Source: Roseburia sp. CAG:303
Lineage (GTDB): Bacteria; Bacillota; Clostridia; Lachnospirales; Lachnospiraceae
Assembly: GCA_000437755.1 (NCBI GenBank)
Contig: FR900170.1
Coordinates: forward strand, 26,464-32,195
Direction: 5' to 3'
DNA: 5,732 bases
In this document: positions 1 to 5,732 of the stretch, piece after piece
Position numbering within the stretch: position 1 is the stretch's first letter
Layout: every line of letters begins with the position of its first letter
Notes under the pieces: model-generated
Told to the model about the DNA's origin: nothing
The model's database searches: none
The model's input: the letters and a program-made list of their open reading frames with translations, nothing else
Translations under genes and position numbers: made by a program

Positions 1-822
1 GTTCTGCCATGCCGTACCAAAGTTTCCTTTCAGGTGCGGATATCTGTTTAATAACGGATAGGCATGAGCCGGAAGCATTTCACCGTGGGTATAAATATTG
101 ATTCCTTTTCCTTCGGTCTGTTCCAGCAGTAATTTCAAATCATGCAGGTCATGGCCGGTAACAACAATGAACGGTCCTTTTTCGACTTTAAGGGAAACCT
201 TCACCGGTGCCGGTGTACCATAGGTCTCCGTATTTGCCTTATCCAGAAGTTCCATGCATTTTAAATTGATTTCTCCAGTCTCCAGAACGATTGGCAGCAG
301 TTCTTCCATTCCAAAGTCATAGCCAATCATAGCCAGTGCCTTATAAAAAAATTCTTCTACCTGTTCATCACGGTAACCGAGTACGAGAGCATGCCATGCA
401 TATGCCGCAACTCCTCTGATTCCAAATAAAACCAGTGATTTTAAGGAACGTATATCTTCCTGTGCATTCCAGATTTCATTCATATCATAATCATCCGTAT
501 TTCCACATTTCGACATACATGCCACGCAGCCCGGAACAATTTTGTCCTTTTCCTCATGCACACGTCCGATCGTATCACGGATGGTATCATCGTAAAAGTT
601 TACATTTGTAATAGTGGTAAATAATCCTTCCAGAATTAATTTTGTTGTATTCTCTGTCTTTGCCCCGTTCTGACATGCCTTGGCCAGCCCGATTAACGCA
701 CCTGTCAACTCATCCTGCAGTCTGGCAGTTTCGCTGCTCTTTCCGCATACACCTGCTGCCCCTGTACATCCGGTACAACCAGCTGTCTGCTCACACTGAA
801 AACAAAACATTTTCTGATCCAT
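1..822 (-). CDS. hcp: Hybrid-cluster protein (hydroxylamine reductase), N-terminal half, runs off left edge
   Basis: I translated the frame from the ATG at 822 to base 1: 274 residues without a stop. The family is usually about 520-550 residues, so roughly half is present. The N-terminus carries FCFQCEQTAGCTGCTG and VCGK, with C7, C10, C19 and C26 (plus an extra C16) as likely ligands of the proximal Fe-S cluster. A second cysteine group, C99/C102/C106, is followed by GNTDDYD. Two hybrid-cluster ligands are visible: H224 in VVTGHDLHDL and E248 in THGEMLPAHAYP. They are 24 residues apart, as are H244 and E268 of the Desulfovibrio enzyme. The remaining cysteine, glutamate and lysine ligands lie off the window. 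Hcp is a cytoplasmic iron-sulfur-oxygen enzyme linked to nitrosative stress, reducing hydroxylamine in vitro and NO in vivo. AGGAGG at 831-836 sits 8 bases before the ATG, which fixes the start. The gene follows the binding-protein gene after 94 bases with no obvious terminator, so a separate promoter or read-through are both possible. Confidence 0.97.
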   Translation of the reverse strand, partial: MDQKMFCFQCEQTAGCTGCTGAAGVCGKSSETARLQDELTGALIGLAKACQNGAKTENTTKLILEGLFTTITNVNFYDDTIRDTIGRVHEEKDKIVPGCVACMSKCGNTDDYDMNEIWNAQEDIRSLKSLVLFGIRGVAAYAWHALVLGYRDEQVEEFFYKALAMIGYDFGMEELLPIVLETGEINLKCMELLDKANTETYGTPAPVKVSLKVEKGPFIVVTGHDLHDLKLLLEQTEGKGINIYTHGEMLPAHAYPLLNRYPHLKGNFGTAWQN

Positions 823-871
823 CTGAATATCCTCCTGTATAACTGTTTCAATCTTTAAGTAACATGAGGTA

Positions 872-891
872 AGTATACTCAGAAATTTCTG
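872..891 (-). promoter_or_regulatory. Candidate hcp promoter -10 with adjoining palindrome
   Basis: On the minus strand a TATACT (872-877), a good -10 hexamer, lies about 50 bases before the hcp ATG. Just upstream, at 880-891, is CAGAAATTTCTG, a perfect 12-base palindrome that would occupy the -35/-10 spacer. I see no convincing -35 hexamer at 16-18 bases. That would fit either an activator-dependent promoter or a chance match. The palindrome's position suggests an operator for a dimeric regulator, but I cannot name which one. Confidence 0.35.
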
Positions 892-916
892 TTTTGTATG
901 TTGGAATTACAACATT

Positions 917-1900
917 TTAATTATAATTGCTTACATTTGATTTATCGACCTTTTCAAATGGTACCCAAACGTATAATCCGTCCTTACTGACTCCGTCAAC
1001 TTTCTGTGCCGACTGCCCGTTTACCAGCTTTGAGATAACCTCGATGGCTGCCTTTCCCTGACCGGTTGCGGACTGATATACGGTAAATGCCATCTCACCT
1101 GCTTTGATGGAGGCACAGCCATCGGTCGTTGCATCCACGCCCAGTACTGGAATCTCAGAAAGGTCATCTCCATGCTCTTTTAAAGCTTCGATTGCACCGA
1201 GTGCCATGGAATCATTGTTGCTGATTACACAATCATATGGCTGTCCCGTTTTAAAGAATACTTCCATCATTTCTTTTGTAAGGGAATCACTCCAGTCCGC
1301 ATTATCCACAAATACATAATTAATCTTTTTGCCGCTGGCATTCAGTGCTTCCTTTACCGCTTTTGTTCTTCCAGCGGTTGCAGAATGGGTGCTTTCGCCC
1401 TTGATGATAATGACATTCAGCTCACTTTTATTCTTAAAAAAGTCGAGTACATAATCTGCCTGGAAAGTACCTGCCACGGCTTCATCCGAACCAACAAACA
1501 TATATTTATCTTTTTCCAGATTCTGTTCATCCGGACAGCTGTTGCAGAATACGATCGGTAAATCACCGGCAGAAGCCTGAAGTTGCTGTGCGGTATCCGC
1601 ATTTACCGGAAGACATATAATGCCATCATATCCTTCTTCTTTTGCCTGTTTCATCTGGGCAACCTGGGTATCCACCGAGCTCTTTGCGTCCATGACTTCG
1701 AGGGTAATCCCCTTTTCATCTGCAGCCTCTTTTGCTGCTTTTGCAAGAGAAGCACGGAAGGTATCACTTGCATCCGATACACTCATTAAGATCTTTGCCT
1801 TTCCCTGGGAATCGCTGCTGTTACTGCTGCATCCCGTCAGTACAAATAACAGCACCATCATTAAGAAGAAAAGACCTGTTCTAATTCTTCTTTTCTGCAT
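917..1900 (-). CDS. Sugar-binding lipoprotein, MglB/RbsB-like periplasmic-binding fold
   Basis: This 327-residue protein begins with a lipoprotein signal: basic residues 3-7, a hydrophobic run 9-21 and the lipobox LTGC, with lipidated C24. A Ser-rich linker follows, so it should be anchored outside the membrane. Residues about 36-295 form a Peripla_BP_4-type two-lobe sugar-binding domain. Compared from memory with E. coli MglB, likely pocket positions are F48 (SDTFRASL), N120 (VFCN), H172 and R178 (ESTHSATAGRT), W203 (ADWSD), the NNDSMALGA segment (228-236), D256 (LGVDATTDG) and Q276. This points to a glucose/galactose-type hexose ligand. The residue matching MglB D154 appears to be A174, so specificity may differ. 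The start ATG lies inside the last codons of the chemoreceptor gene (20-base overlap), with GGGAGAGG ending 6 bases upstream, which suggests translational coupling. No ABC ATPase or permease gene is adjacent, so a role presenting ligand to the receptor is inferred; shared use by a distant transporter is also possible. Confidence 0.93.
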   Translation of the reverse strand: MQKRRIRTGLFFLMMVLLFVLTGCSSNSSDSQGKAKILMSVSDASDTFRASLAKAAKEAADEKGITLEVMDAKSSVDTQVAQMKQAKEEGYDGIICLPVNADTAQQLQASAGDLPIVFCNSCPDEQNLEKDKYMFVGSDEAVAGTFQADYVLDFFKNKSELNVIIIKGESTHSATAGRTKAVKEALNASGKKINYVFVDNADWSDSLTKEMMEVFFKTGQPYDCVISNNDSMALGAIEALKEHGDDLSEIPVLGVDATTDGCASIKAGEMAFTVYQSATGQGKAAIEVISKLVNGQSAQKVDGVSKDGLYVWVPFEKVDKSNVSNYN

Positions 1901-3881
1901 ACGGATCCTCTCCCTTCTTTTCTACTTTAAACCTGCCAATCTGTGCTGACAGAGTATCCGAAGTTTCTGCCAGTTTTTCTGCATCTTCTGCAATTTCCTG
2001 ACTGCAGTTTGACAATTGTCTTGCCTGTTCCACCATAGCTTCGGAGGATGCCATGATTTCCATGGAGCTTGCCGCCTGTTCTTCAGAAATGGCGGCAACA
2101 TTAGTTGCTACCTCATCCACTTCACTGATTTTTGCCGTCATCTGCTGAATCAGATCATCGGTCTGTTTTACATTATCATAAATCTTATCAAACATTTCTG
2201 TCACACTGCTTACATATTCGGCACTCTCATTAATACTGTCCACACTGGTTTTTGCCTTTGTAACAGCATCTCCTACCAGTGACTGTACCTCACTGACCAA
2301 TGCCACAATATCATTGACCGCATCTGCACTGGTCTGCGCCAGTTTTCCGATTTCAGAAGCAACTACGCTGAAGCCTTTGCCTGCTTCACCTGCTCTTGCC
2401 GCCTCAATAGATGCATTTAATGACAAAAGATTTGTTTCGTCCGAAATTTCTCCAATCAGATGTACAATATTTGTAATTTCCATTGCAGAATTTCCAACCT
2501 TATCCACGGCTTCACCCAGTGCATTTACGGAATCCCTGATTTCTTCGATTACTGTTCCTACATTATTGGCTTTTTCCCTTCCTTCTTCTGAAATGGAAAC
2601 TGTCTTATTCATGGTTTCTGATACCGAGTCACTGTATTCTTTCGCTTCCGATGCCACACCAGCCAGTGTCGTTGCACTCTGTGAAATCTCATTTACAGAC
2701 TCACTCAGCTGATCCACAGTCAGATTCATATCAGTCATAGACTGTAACTGTGCTTCTGAAAATCCTGACATATCAGCAGAAATACTGGTACTGGCATCCG
2801 CCTGTCCTTTTAACTTTCTCGCAACCGCATCCAGATTCAGAATCATTTCCCGCATATTCTGCACAAACTGACTGAGTCGCTGACTCATAACGCCGATCTC
2901 GCCATGGGCATTTGCTTTGACTTCAATCGTAAAATCTCCGTCCGACATTGCTACAATATTCTTTGTCATATTCTTGACCGGATTAATCATTAATGATACC
3001 ACTGCAAATATGACAACCATCATAATCAGGACAAAGAAGATTCCTAAAAAGAACATCTGGATACGGATTCCATTGATATTTTTCATGATGACAGATTCCG
3101 GAACATAGGAAACTAATAACCAGTTCGTACCATTGACTTCCTGGAAGCTTGTCATTTTACTTTCTATCATGGAAGTTTCATAATCTCCACTGCTTACCTT
3201 TTCTGCAACTGTCTTCAAAAAGGCATCCGACTGTCCGGATAAGGAAGTGGATACAATTTTACTGTCCCTGTGTGCCAATATGGTATTATCCGTCAAATCC
3301 ACAAGGAATGATGCCGCCCCACTCATATCAACATTGGAATTCACGATAATACTTACCCTGTCTAAGGACACATCTGCCGACAGAACCCTGATATTATCGC
3401 TTCCATCGTTTAGAATACCGGAAGCACTGATTACATTTGTTCCATCCGAATTCTCATAGCATGAACCAAATGCCATATTGATTCTGGTCAGTCCCTGCTT
3501 ATACCACACGGACTCTAACGGATTCTTATCCGTTTTTCCGGAGTTTTCCCCGGTCATCAGATTTCCCTTGCTGTCCGCAAGATAAATGCCATCCGGATAA
3601 TCCGATTCGTATCCCACATACAGATCCAGTAACTTTTGCAGTTCTTCATCTGTTCGCGGTTCTTTCTCAATATCCGTCTTAATCATCTGGAATGCTGCCA
3701 GTTTTTCGTTCATCCATGATTCGATCTGGTTCTCCTGTGATCTTACCGACGATTCAAGCATATCTTCTGAAGTACGTTTCATCTGTTTTGCTACCAGCAT
3801 ATAAAACACCAGGATCAGCAGTGTCATCGCAAGTGCTATACAGGGAATCATTATCATCAGCAGCTTTGCCTTGACCGACAT
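1881..3881 (-). CDS. Methyl-accepting chemotaxis protein with dCache sensor
   Basis: This 666-residue transmembrane chemoreceptor has a first membrane helix at about 7-31 and an extracellular dCache-type domain at about 35-270. Cache-like features include YPDGIYLADSKGNLMTG near 95, VWYKQG near 125, the ADVSLDRV strand near 169 and FLVDLTDNTILAHRDSKIV near 192. The second membrane helix is about 274-298, followed by HAMP (about 299-352, starting at NPVKNMTKNI). A long coiled-coil signalling domain runs from about 380 to 650. Its hairpin tip, ISDETNLLSLNASIEAARAG continuing to EAGKGFSVVASEIGKLA (479-515), is the conserved CheA/CheW contact region. There is no CheR-tethering pentapeptide at the C-terminus (ends AEKKN). 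The listed ATG is the first in this frame after an in-frame TGA, but no Shine-Dalgarno precedes it closely. It is reached through the TAATG overlap with a short upstream frame, or by -1 frameshifting from that frame, which would add about 18 residues. The downstream sugar-binding lipoprotein overlaps its end, so the receptor may sense a ligand-loaded binding protein as well as, or instead of, a small molecule. Confidence 0.96.
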   Translation of the reverse strand: MSVKAKLLMIMIPCIALAMTLLILVFYMLVAKQMKRTSEDMLESSVRSQENQIESWMNEKLAAFQMIKTDIEKEPRTDEELQKLLDLYVGYESDYPDGIYLADSKGNLMTGENSGKTDKNPLESVWYKQGLTRINMAFGSCYENSDGTNVISASGILNDGSDNIRVLSADVSLDRVSIIVNSNVDMSGAASFLVDLTDNTILAHRDSKIVSTSLSGQSDAFLKTVAEKVSSGDYETSMIESKMTSFQEVNGTNWLLVSYVPESVIMKNINGIRIQMFFLGIFFVLIMMVVIFAVVSLMINPVKNMTKNIVAMSDGDFTIEVKANAHGEIGVMSQRLSQFVQNMREMILNLDAVARKLKGQADASTSISADMSGFSEAQLQSMTDMNLTVDQLSESVNEISQSATTLAGVASEAKEYSDSVSETMNKTVSISEEGREKANNVGTVIEEIRDSVNALGEAVDKVGNSAMEITNIVHLIGEISDETNLLSLNASIEAARAGEAGKGFSVVASEIGKLAQTSADAVNDIVALVSEVQSLVGDAVTKAKTSVDSINESAEYVSSVTEMFDKIYDNVKQTDDLIQQMTAKISEVDEVATNVAAISEEQAASSMEIMASSEAMVEQARQLSNCSQEIAEDAEKLAETSDTLSAQIGRFKVEKKGEDPYAEKKN

Positions 3882-3934
3882 TACTTTTTTGCCGGTCTCT
3901 TTTTTCCTTTCTTTTCCTCATTTTTTTTCATCAT
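3881..3934 (-). CDS. Lysine-rich 17-residue leader frame coupled to the chemoreceptor
   Basis: The short frame encodes MMKKNEEKKGKKRPAKK and ends in TAA, whose last A is the first base of the receptor ATG (TAATG). It has the only strong ribosome site in this region, AAAGGAGGG at 3945-3953, 10 bases before its first ATG. The peptide resembles the short basic cytoplasmic tail that often precedes the first membrane helix of bacterial chemoreceptors. It may therefore be the displaced N-terminus of the receptor rather than a separate gene. A shift of -1 near its end reads straight through into KKVMSVKAKLL. It could be a reinitiation leader, the zero frame of a programmed frameshift, or the product of a one-base deletion in an A-tract. 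Expression is likely; an independent peptide function is doubtful. Confidence 0.55.
   Translation of the reverse strand: MMKKNEEKKGKKRPAKK
3884..3905 (-). promoter_or_regulatory. Two in-frame A_AAA_AAG slippery heptamers (possible -1 frameshift site)
   Basis: In the leader frame, codons GGA-AAA-AAG (heptamer 3899-3905) and GCA-AAA-AAG (heptamer 3884-3890) both place AAAAAAG in the phase A_AAA_AAG. This is the -1 slippery sequence known from E. coli dnaX. The second is followed immediately by the leader's TAA stop. A GAGG at 3916-3919 lies 10 bases upstream of the first heptamer, similar to the stimulatory Shine-Dalgarno of dnaX. A -1 slip at either site enters the receptor frame with no intervening stop. 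I found no convincing downstream stem-loop by eye. The heptamers are seen directly; that frameshifting occurs is inference, because A-rich lysine codons can create such heptamers by chance. Confidence 0.4.
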
Positions 3935-3944
3935 AATATCATAT

Positions 3945-3953
3945 CCCTCCTTT
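3945..3953 (-). promoter_or_regulatory. Strong ribosome binding site upstream of the leader frame
   Basis: AAAGGAGGG is a near-ideal Shine-Dalgarno. It is 10 bases from the ATG at 3934 and 63 bases from the receptor ATG at 3881, which lacks one of its own. It therefore indicates that ribosomes load on the short lysine-rich frame and reach the receptor afterwards. A nearer ATG (3942) is only 2 bases away and opens a three-codon frame, so it is unlikely to be used. Confidence 0.75.
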
Positions 3954-3969
3954 ATCATTGTGTATATGA

Positions 3970-4002
3970 CAAAAAAAGCTTTATGACTTACACCACAAAG
4001 CT
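3970..4002 (-). terminator. Intrinsic terminator of thrC
   Basis: Reading the minus strand just after the thrC stop, AGCTTTGTGGT, loop GTAA and GTCATAAAGCT form an 11-base-pair stem with three G-U pairs, directly followed by a run of T. It begins 17 bases beyond the stop codon. This is a standard rho-independent terminator layout and separates thrC from the chemoreceptor transcript, so the receptor should have its own promoter between here and 3953. I saw only a weak TACAAT there, with no good -35 and no clear flagellar sigma (SigD) match. Confidence 0.85.
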
Positions 4003-4019
4003 CTCCTTGCAATTAATTT

Positions 4020-5504
4020 CTATATTCCGAGAAATATTCTTACAGTATCTTTCATCTTACCAACTTCACATACTGTATTATGGCGAGTTTCAGCATTTCT
4101 TATTTCTTCAATGGCAACCGGGACTTTGACCTTTCCTATCTTACTCAATTCATCTACTAATTCAAAATCACTCATACTGTCATACTTTTCATCGATTGCA
4201 TTCATTACACTTCTTGTAAACTTAAACGGGCTCGCCGTGGAAGCAATAACAGACGGAGTATTATCTCCTGTCTCTTCACGGTATTTTTTATAAACATCTG
4301 CTGCAACTGCTGTATGTGTATCAATGATATAACCTGTTTTTTCATAAAGTTCTTTAATAAATGCAGCTGTTTCTTTCTCTGTTGCGTAATTTCCGTAAAA
4401 ATCTTTTAAATTCTCTTTCATTTCATCCGTGATGGTGTACTTTCCATCTTCGGTCAGCTCCCGCATAAGCTCGCTGTTCTTTTCCTCGTCATTGCCTGCG
4501 GTTCTGTAAATAAGTCTTTCCAGATTACTTGAAATCAGAATATCCATGGATGGGGAATTTGTAAGAATAAATTCCCTGTTCTTATCATAAGTACCGGTAC
4601 GGAAGAAATCAAATAATACTTTATTATCATTGGATGCACAAATCAGTTTTGCAATCGGCAGTCCCATATTCTTCGCATAAAATGCTGCCAGAATATTTCC
4701 AAAGTTTCCGGTCGGTACGACTACATTAATCTTATCGCCGTTTTTAATCTCATTCTTTGCAACAAGCTGTGCATATGCATATACATAATATACAACCTGT
4801 GGAATCAGGCGGCCGATATTAATGGAGTTTGCAGAAGAGAACTGGAATCCTTTTTCATCCATTTCCTTTGCCAGTTCCTTATCTCCAAAGATTGCTTTGA
4901 CACCGCTCTGTGCCTGGTCAAAGTTTCCTTTGATTCCTACTACAAATGTATTATCACCTTTCTGGGTTACCATCTGTTTCTCCTGAATCGGGCTTACGCC
5001 GCCCTTCGGATAAAATACAACAATACGGGTATTTTCAACATCAGCAAAGCCTGCAAGTGCAGCTTTTCCTGTATCACCGGATGTCGCTGTCAGAATAACG
5101 ATCTCATTCTTTACATGATTTTTCTTTGCAGAAGTAGTTAAAAGATGTGGCAGAATGGATAATGCCATATCCTTGAATGCAATCGTTGCTCCGTGGAACA
5201 ATTCCAGATAGTATGCATTATCTTTCTTTACAATCGGTGCGATTTCTTTCGTGTCAAATTTGGAATCGTACGCTTTCGCAATACAGTTCTTCAATTCTTC
5301 TTCCGTAAAGTCCGTAAAGAACTTACTCATGACTTCATAAGCAACCTCCTGATATGTCATCTTTGATAACTCTTCCACAGGCTTATCCAGTGCCGGAATG
5401 GTCATCGGAACAAATAATCCGCCATCATCCGCTAATCCTTTTAATATTGCCTGTGAGGCGGTCGCTGTCTGGCTGCTTCTGGTACTTTTATACGTTACTT
5501 CCAT
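4020..5504 (-). CDS. thrC: Threonine synthase
   Basis: This 494-residue cytoplasmic PLP enzyme converts O-phosphohomoserine to threonine and phosphate, the last step of threonine synthesis. The N-terminal domain (about 1-85) has the family opening YKSTRSSQTATASQAI and LADDGGLFVP. The PLP-binding lysine is K111 in LFHGATIAFKDMAL. TATSGDTGKAALAGF (139-153) and VVPTGNFGNILAAF (262-275) are the phosphate- and cofactor-binding loops. ASTASPFKF (421-429) is the conserved C-terminal segment of the longer (about 430-500 residue) class that includes the E. coli and yeast types. The length is complete and I see no broken motif. The start is supported by AAAGAGGG ending 6 bases upstream of the ATG. A good promoter lies about 100 bases upstream and a terminator just downstream, so thrC appears to be a single-gene transcript, with no hom or thrB seen beside it in this window. 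Confidence 0.97.
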   Translation of the reverse strand: MEVTYKSTRSSQTATASQAILKGLADDGGLFVPMTIPALDKPVEELSKMTYQEVAYEVMSKFFTDFTEEELKNCIAKAYDSKFDTKEIAPIVKKDNAYYLELFHGATIAFKDMALSILPHLLTTSAKKNHVKNEIVILTATSGDTGKAALAGFADVENTRIVVFYPKGGVSPIQEKQMVTQKGDNTFVVGIKGNFDQAQSGVKAIFGDKELAKEMDEKGFQFSSANSINIGRLIPQVVYYVYAYAQLVAKNEIKNGDKINVVVPTGNFGNILAAFYAKNMGLPIAKLICASNDNKVLFDFFRTGTYDKNREFILTNSPSMDILISSNLERLIYRTAGNDEEKNSELMRELTEDGKYTITDEMKENLKDFYGNYATEKETAAFIKELYEKTGYIIDTHTAVAADVYKKYREETGDNTPSVIASTASPFKFTRSVMNAIDEKYDSMSDFELVDELSKIGKVKVPVAIEEIRNAETRHNTVCEVGKMKDTVRIFLGI

Positions 5505-5573
5505 GGTTGTCCCTCTTTCTTGATTTATTTGTAACTTTAATGAATTACTTTCTTCTTTCTGTTTGATTCAGGC

Positions 5574-5600
5574 ATACAGTTGTATTTCCTGTATACACAG
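5574..5600 (-). repeat. Inverted repeats at the start of the thrC transcript
   Basis: On the plus strand ATACAG (5574-5579) and CTGTAT (5589-5594) are inverted copies 9 bases apart. The second arm overlaps CTGTATACACAG (5589-5600), which contains the perfect 8-base palindrome TGTATACA. The block covers the expected transcription start of the thrC promoter. It could be a repressor operator or a weak 5' hairpin, but the arms are short and A/T-rich. Confidence 0.3.
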
Positions 5601-5602
5601 TT

Positions 5603-5631
5603 ATCATAGCATAATTTTTCAGATATTACAA
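5603..5631 (-). promoter_or_regulatory. thrC promoter, housekeeping sigma type with extended -10
   Basis: On the minus strand the -35 is TTGTAA (5626-5631), the spacer is exactly 17 bases, and the -10 is TATGAT (5603-5608) preceded by TGC, an extended -10. Transcription should start near 5596, giving a leader of about 90 bases before the thrC ATG. I see no T-box antiterminator motif or threonine-rich leader peptide, so transcription-initiation control is more likely than attenuation. Confidence 0.75.
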
Positions 5632-5732
5632 GTAAGAATATTTACAAAAAAACACATTTCATGTATCATGTAAGATAACAGGATTTTTCTGTACCCAAAA
5701 AAGAATCTAGGTAATTGCGAAACGCTTAAATT
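5632..5732. other. A/T-rich intergenic DNA at the right edge
   Basis: No gene is supported here. The stretch holds short A and T runs and only 3-4 base-pair potential hairpins such as ACAG/CTGT around 5678-5692. It is probably the spacer between thrC and a gene outside the window. Confidence 0.6.

Noticed and set aside
898..915. ATGTTG/CAACAT hairpin after the binding-protein gene as a terminator
   Set aside because: The stem is only 6 A/T-rich base pairs and is followed on the transcribed strand by ACAAAAC rather than a T-run.
2314..2712. A 132-codon open frame on the plus strand inside the chemoreceptor gene
   Set aside because: It is antisense to the well-conserved HAMP/signalling region, has low-complexity Ser/Ala/Phe composition and matches no family I recognise. 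It is a shadow of the real gene's codon use, as are the other plus-strand frames, including 1620-1949.
3953..3970. Promoter or flagellar SigD promoter for the chemoreceptor
   Set aside because: A TACAAT is present but the -35 is poor, and a TAAA with GCCGATAA-like spacing matches only about half the positions. A promoter is expected here but I cannot place it.
5505..5600. T-box or leader-peptide attenuator for thrC
   Set aside because: The leader is only about 90 bases, with no AGGGTGG-type T-box sequence, no antiterminator/terminator pair and no run of threonine codons.
5708..5726. CcpA cre-like sequence around AAGCG at the right edge
   Set aside because: About three mismatches to the cre consensus, including conserved positions, and it lies some 200 bases from thrC at the window edge.
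1..5732. Mobile elements, CRISPR arrays, tRNA or rRNA genes
   Set aside because: I saw no transposase fragments, spaced direct repeats, cloverleaf sequences or rRNA segments. The genes are ordinary chromosomal functions with similar base composition.

Overview
The window looks like a chromosomal segment of an anaerobic Firmicute, most likely a motile Lachnospiraceae-type clostridium. The evidence is low GC, strong AGGAGG-type ribosome sites, a clostridial-style hybrid-cluster protein, a dCache chemoreceptor and a Gram-positive-style sugar-binding lipoprotein. The taxon is an inference; no rRNA or other marker is present. All genes lie on the minus strand, so transcription runs from high to low coordinates.

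Layout in transcription order. 5505-5732 is the thrC upstream region, with a good extended -10 promoter (5603-5631) and an inverted repeat near the transcript start. 4020-5504 is thrC, threonine synthase. 3970-4002 is an intrinsic terminator that closes the thrC unit. 3881-3934 is a 17-codon lysine-rich leader frame with a strong ribosome site; its stop codon overlaps the chemoreceptor start (TAATG). 1881-3881 is a methyl-accepting chemotaxis receptor (dCache sensor, HAMP, signalling hairpin). 917-1900 is a glucose/galactose-type solute-binding lipoprotein that overlaps the receptor gene by 20 bases. 1-822 is the N-terminal half of hcp (hybrid-cluster protein / hydroxylamine reductase), which runs off the left edge.

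The receptor and binding protein look like a co-translated sensory pair with no transporter gene beside them. The parallel is E. coli MglB presenting sugar to the Trg receptor. The hcp gene is a separate stress or redox function and may have its own promoter containing a perfect 12-base palindrome.

The most unusual signal is at the receptor start. The annotated ATG has no ribosome site, whereas the short upstream frame has one. That frame contains two in-frame A_AAA_AAG heptamers, the classic -1 ribosomal slippery sequence, and a -1 slip at either would fuse the basic leader to the receptor. Programmed frameshifting, translational reinitiation, or a one-base indel (natural or a sequencing error) could each explain it. 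The rest of the window is ordinary core metabolism and signalling.
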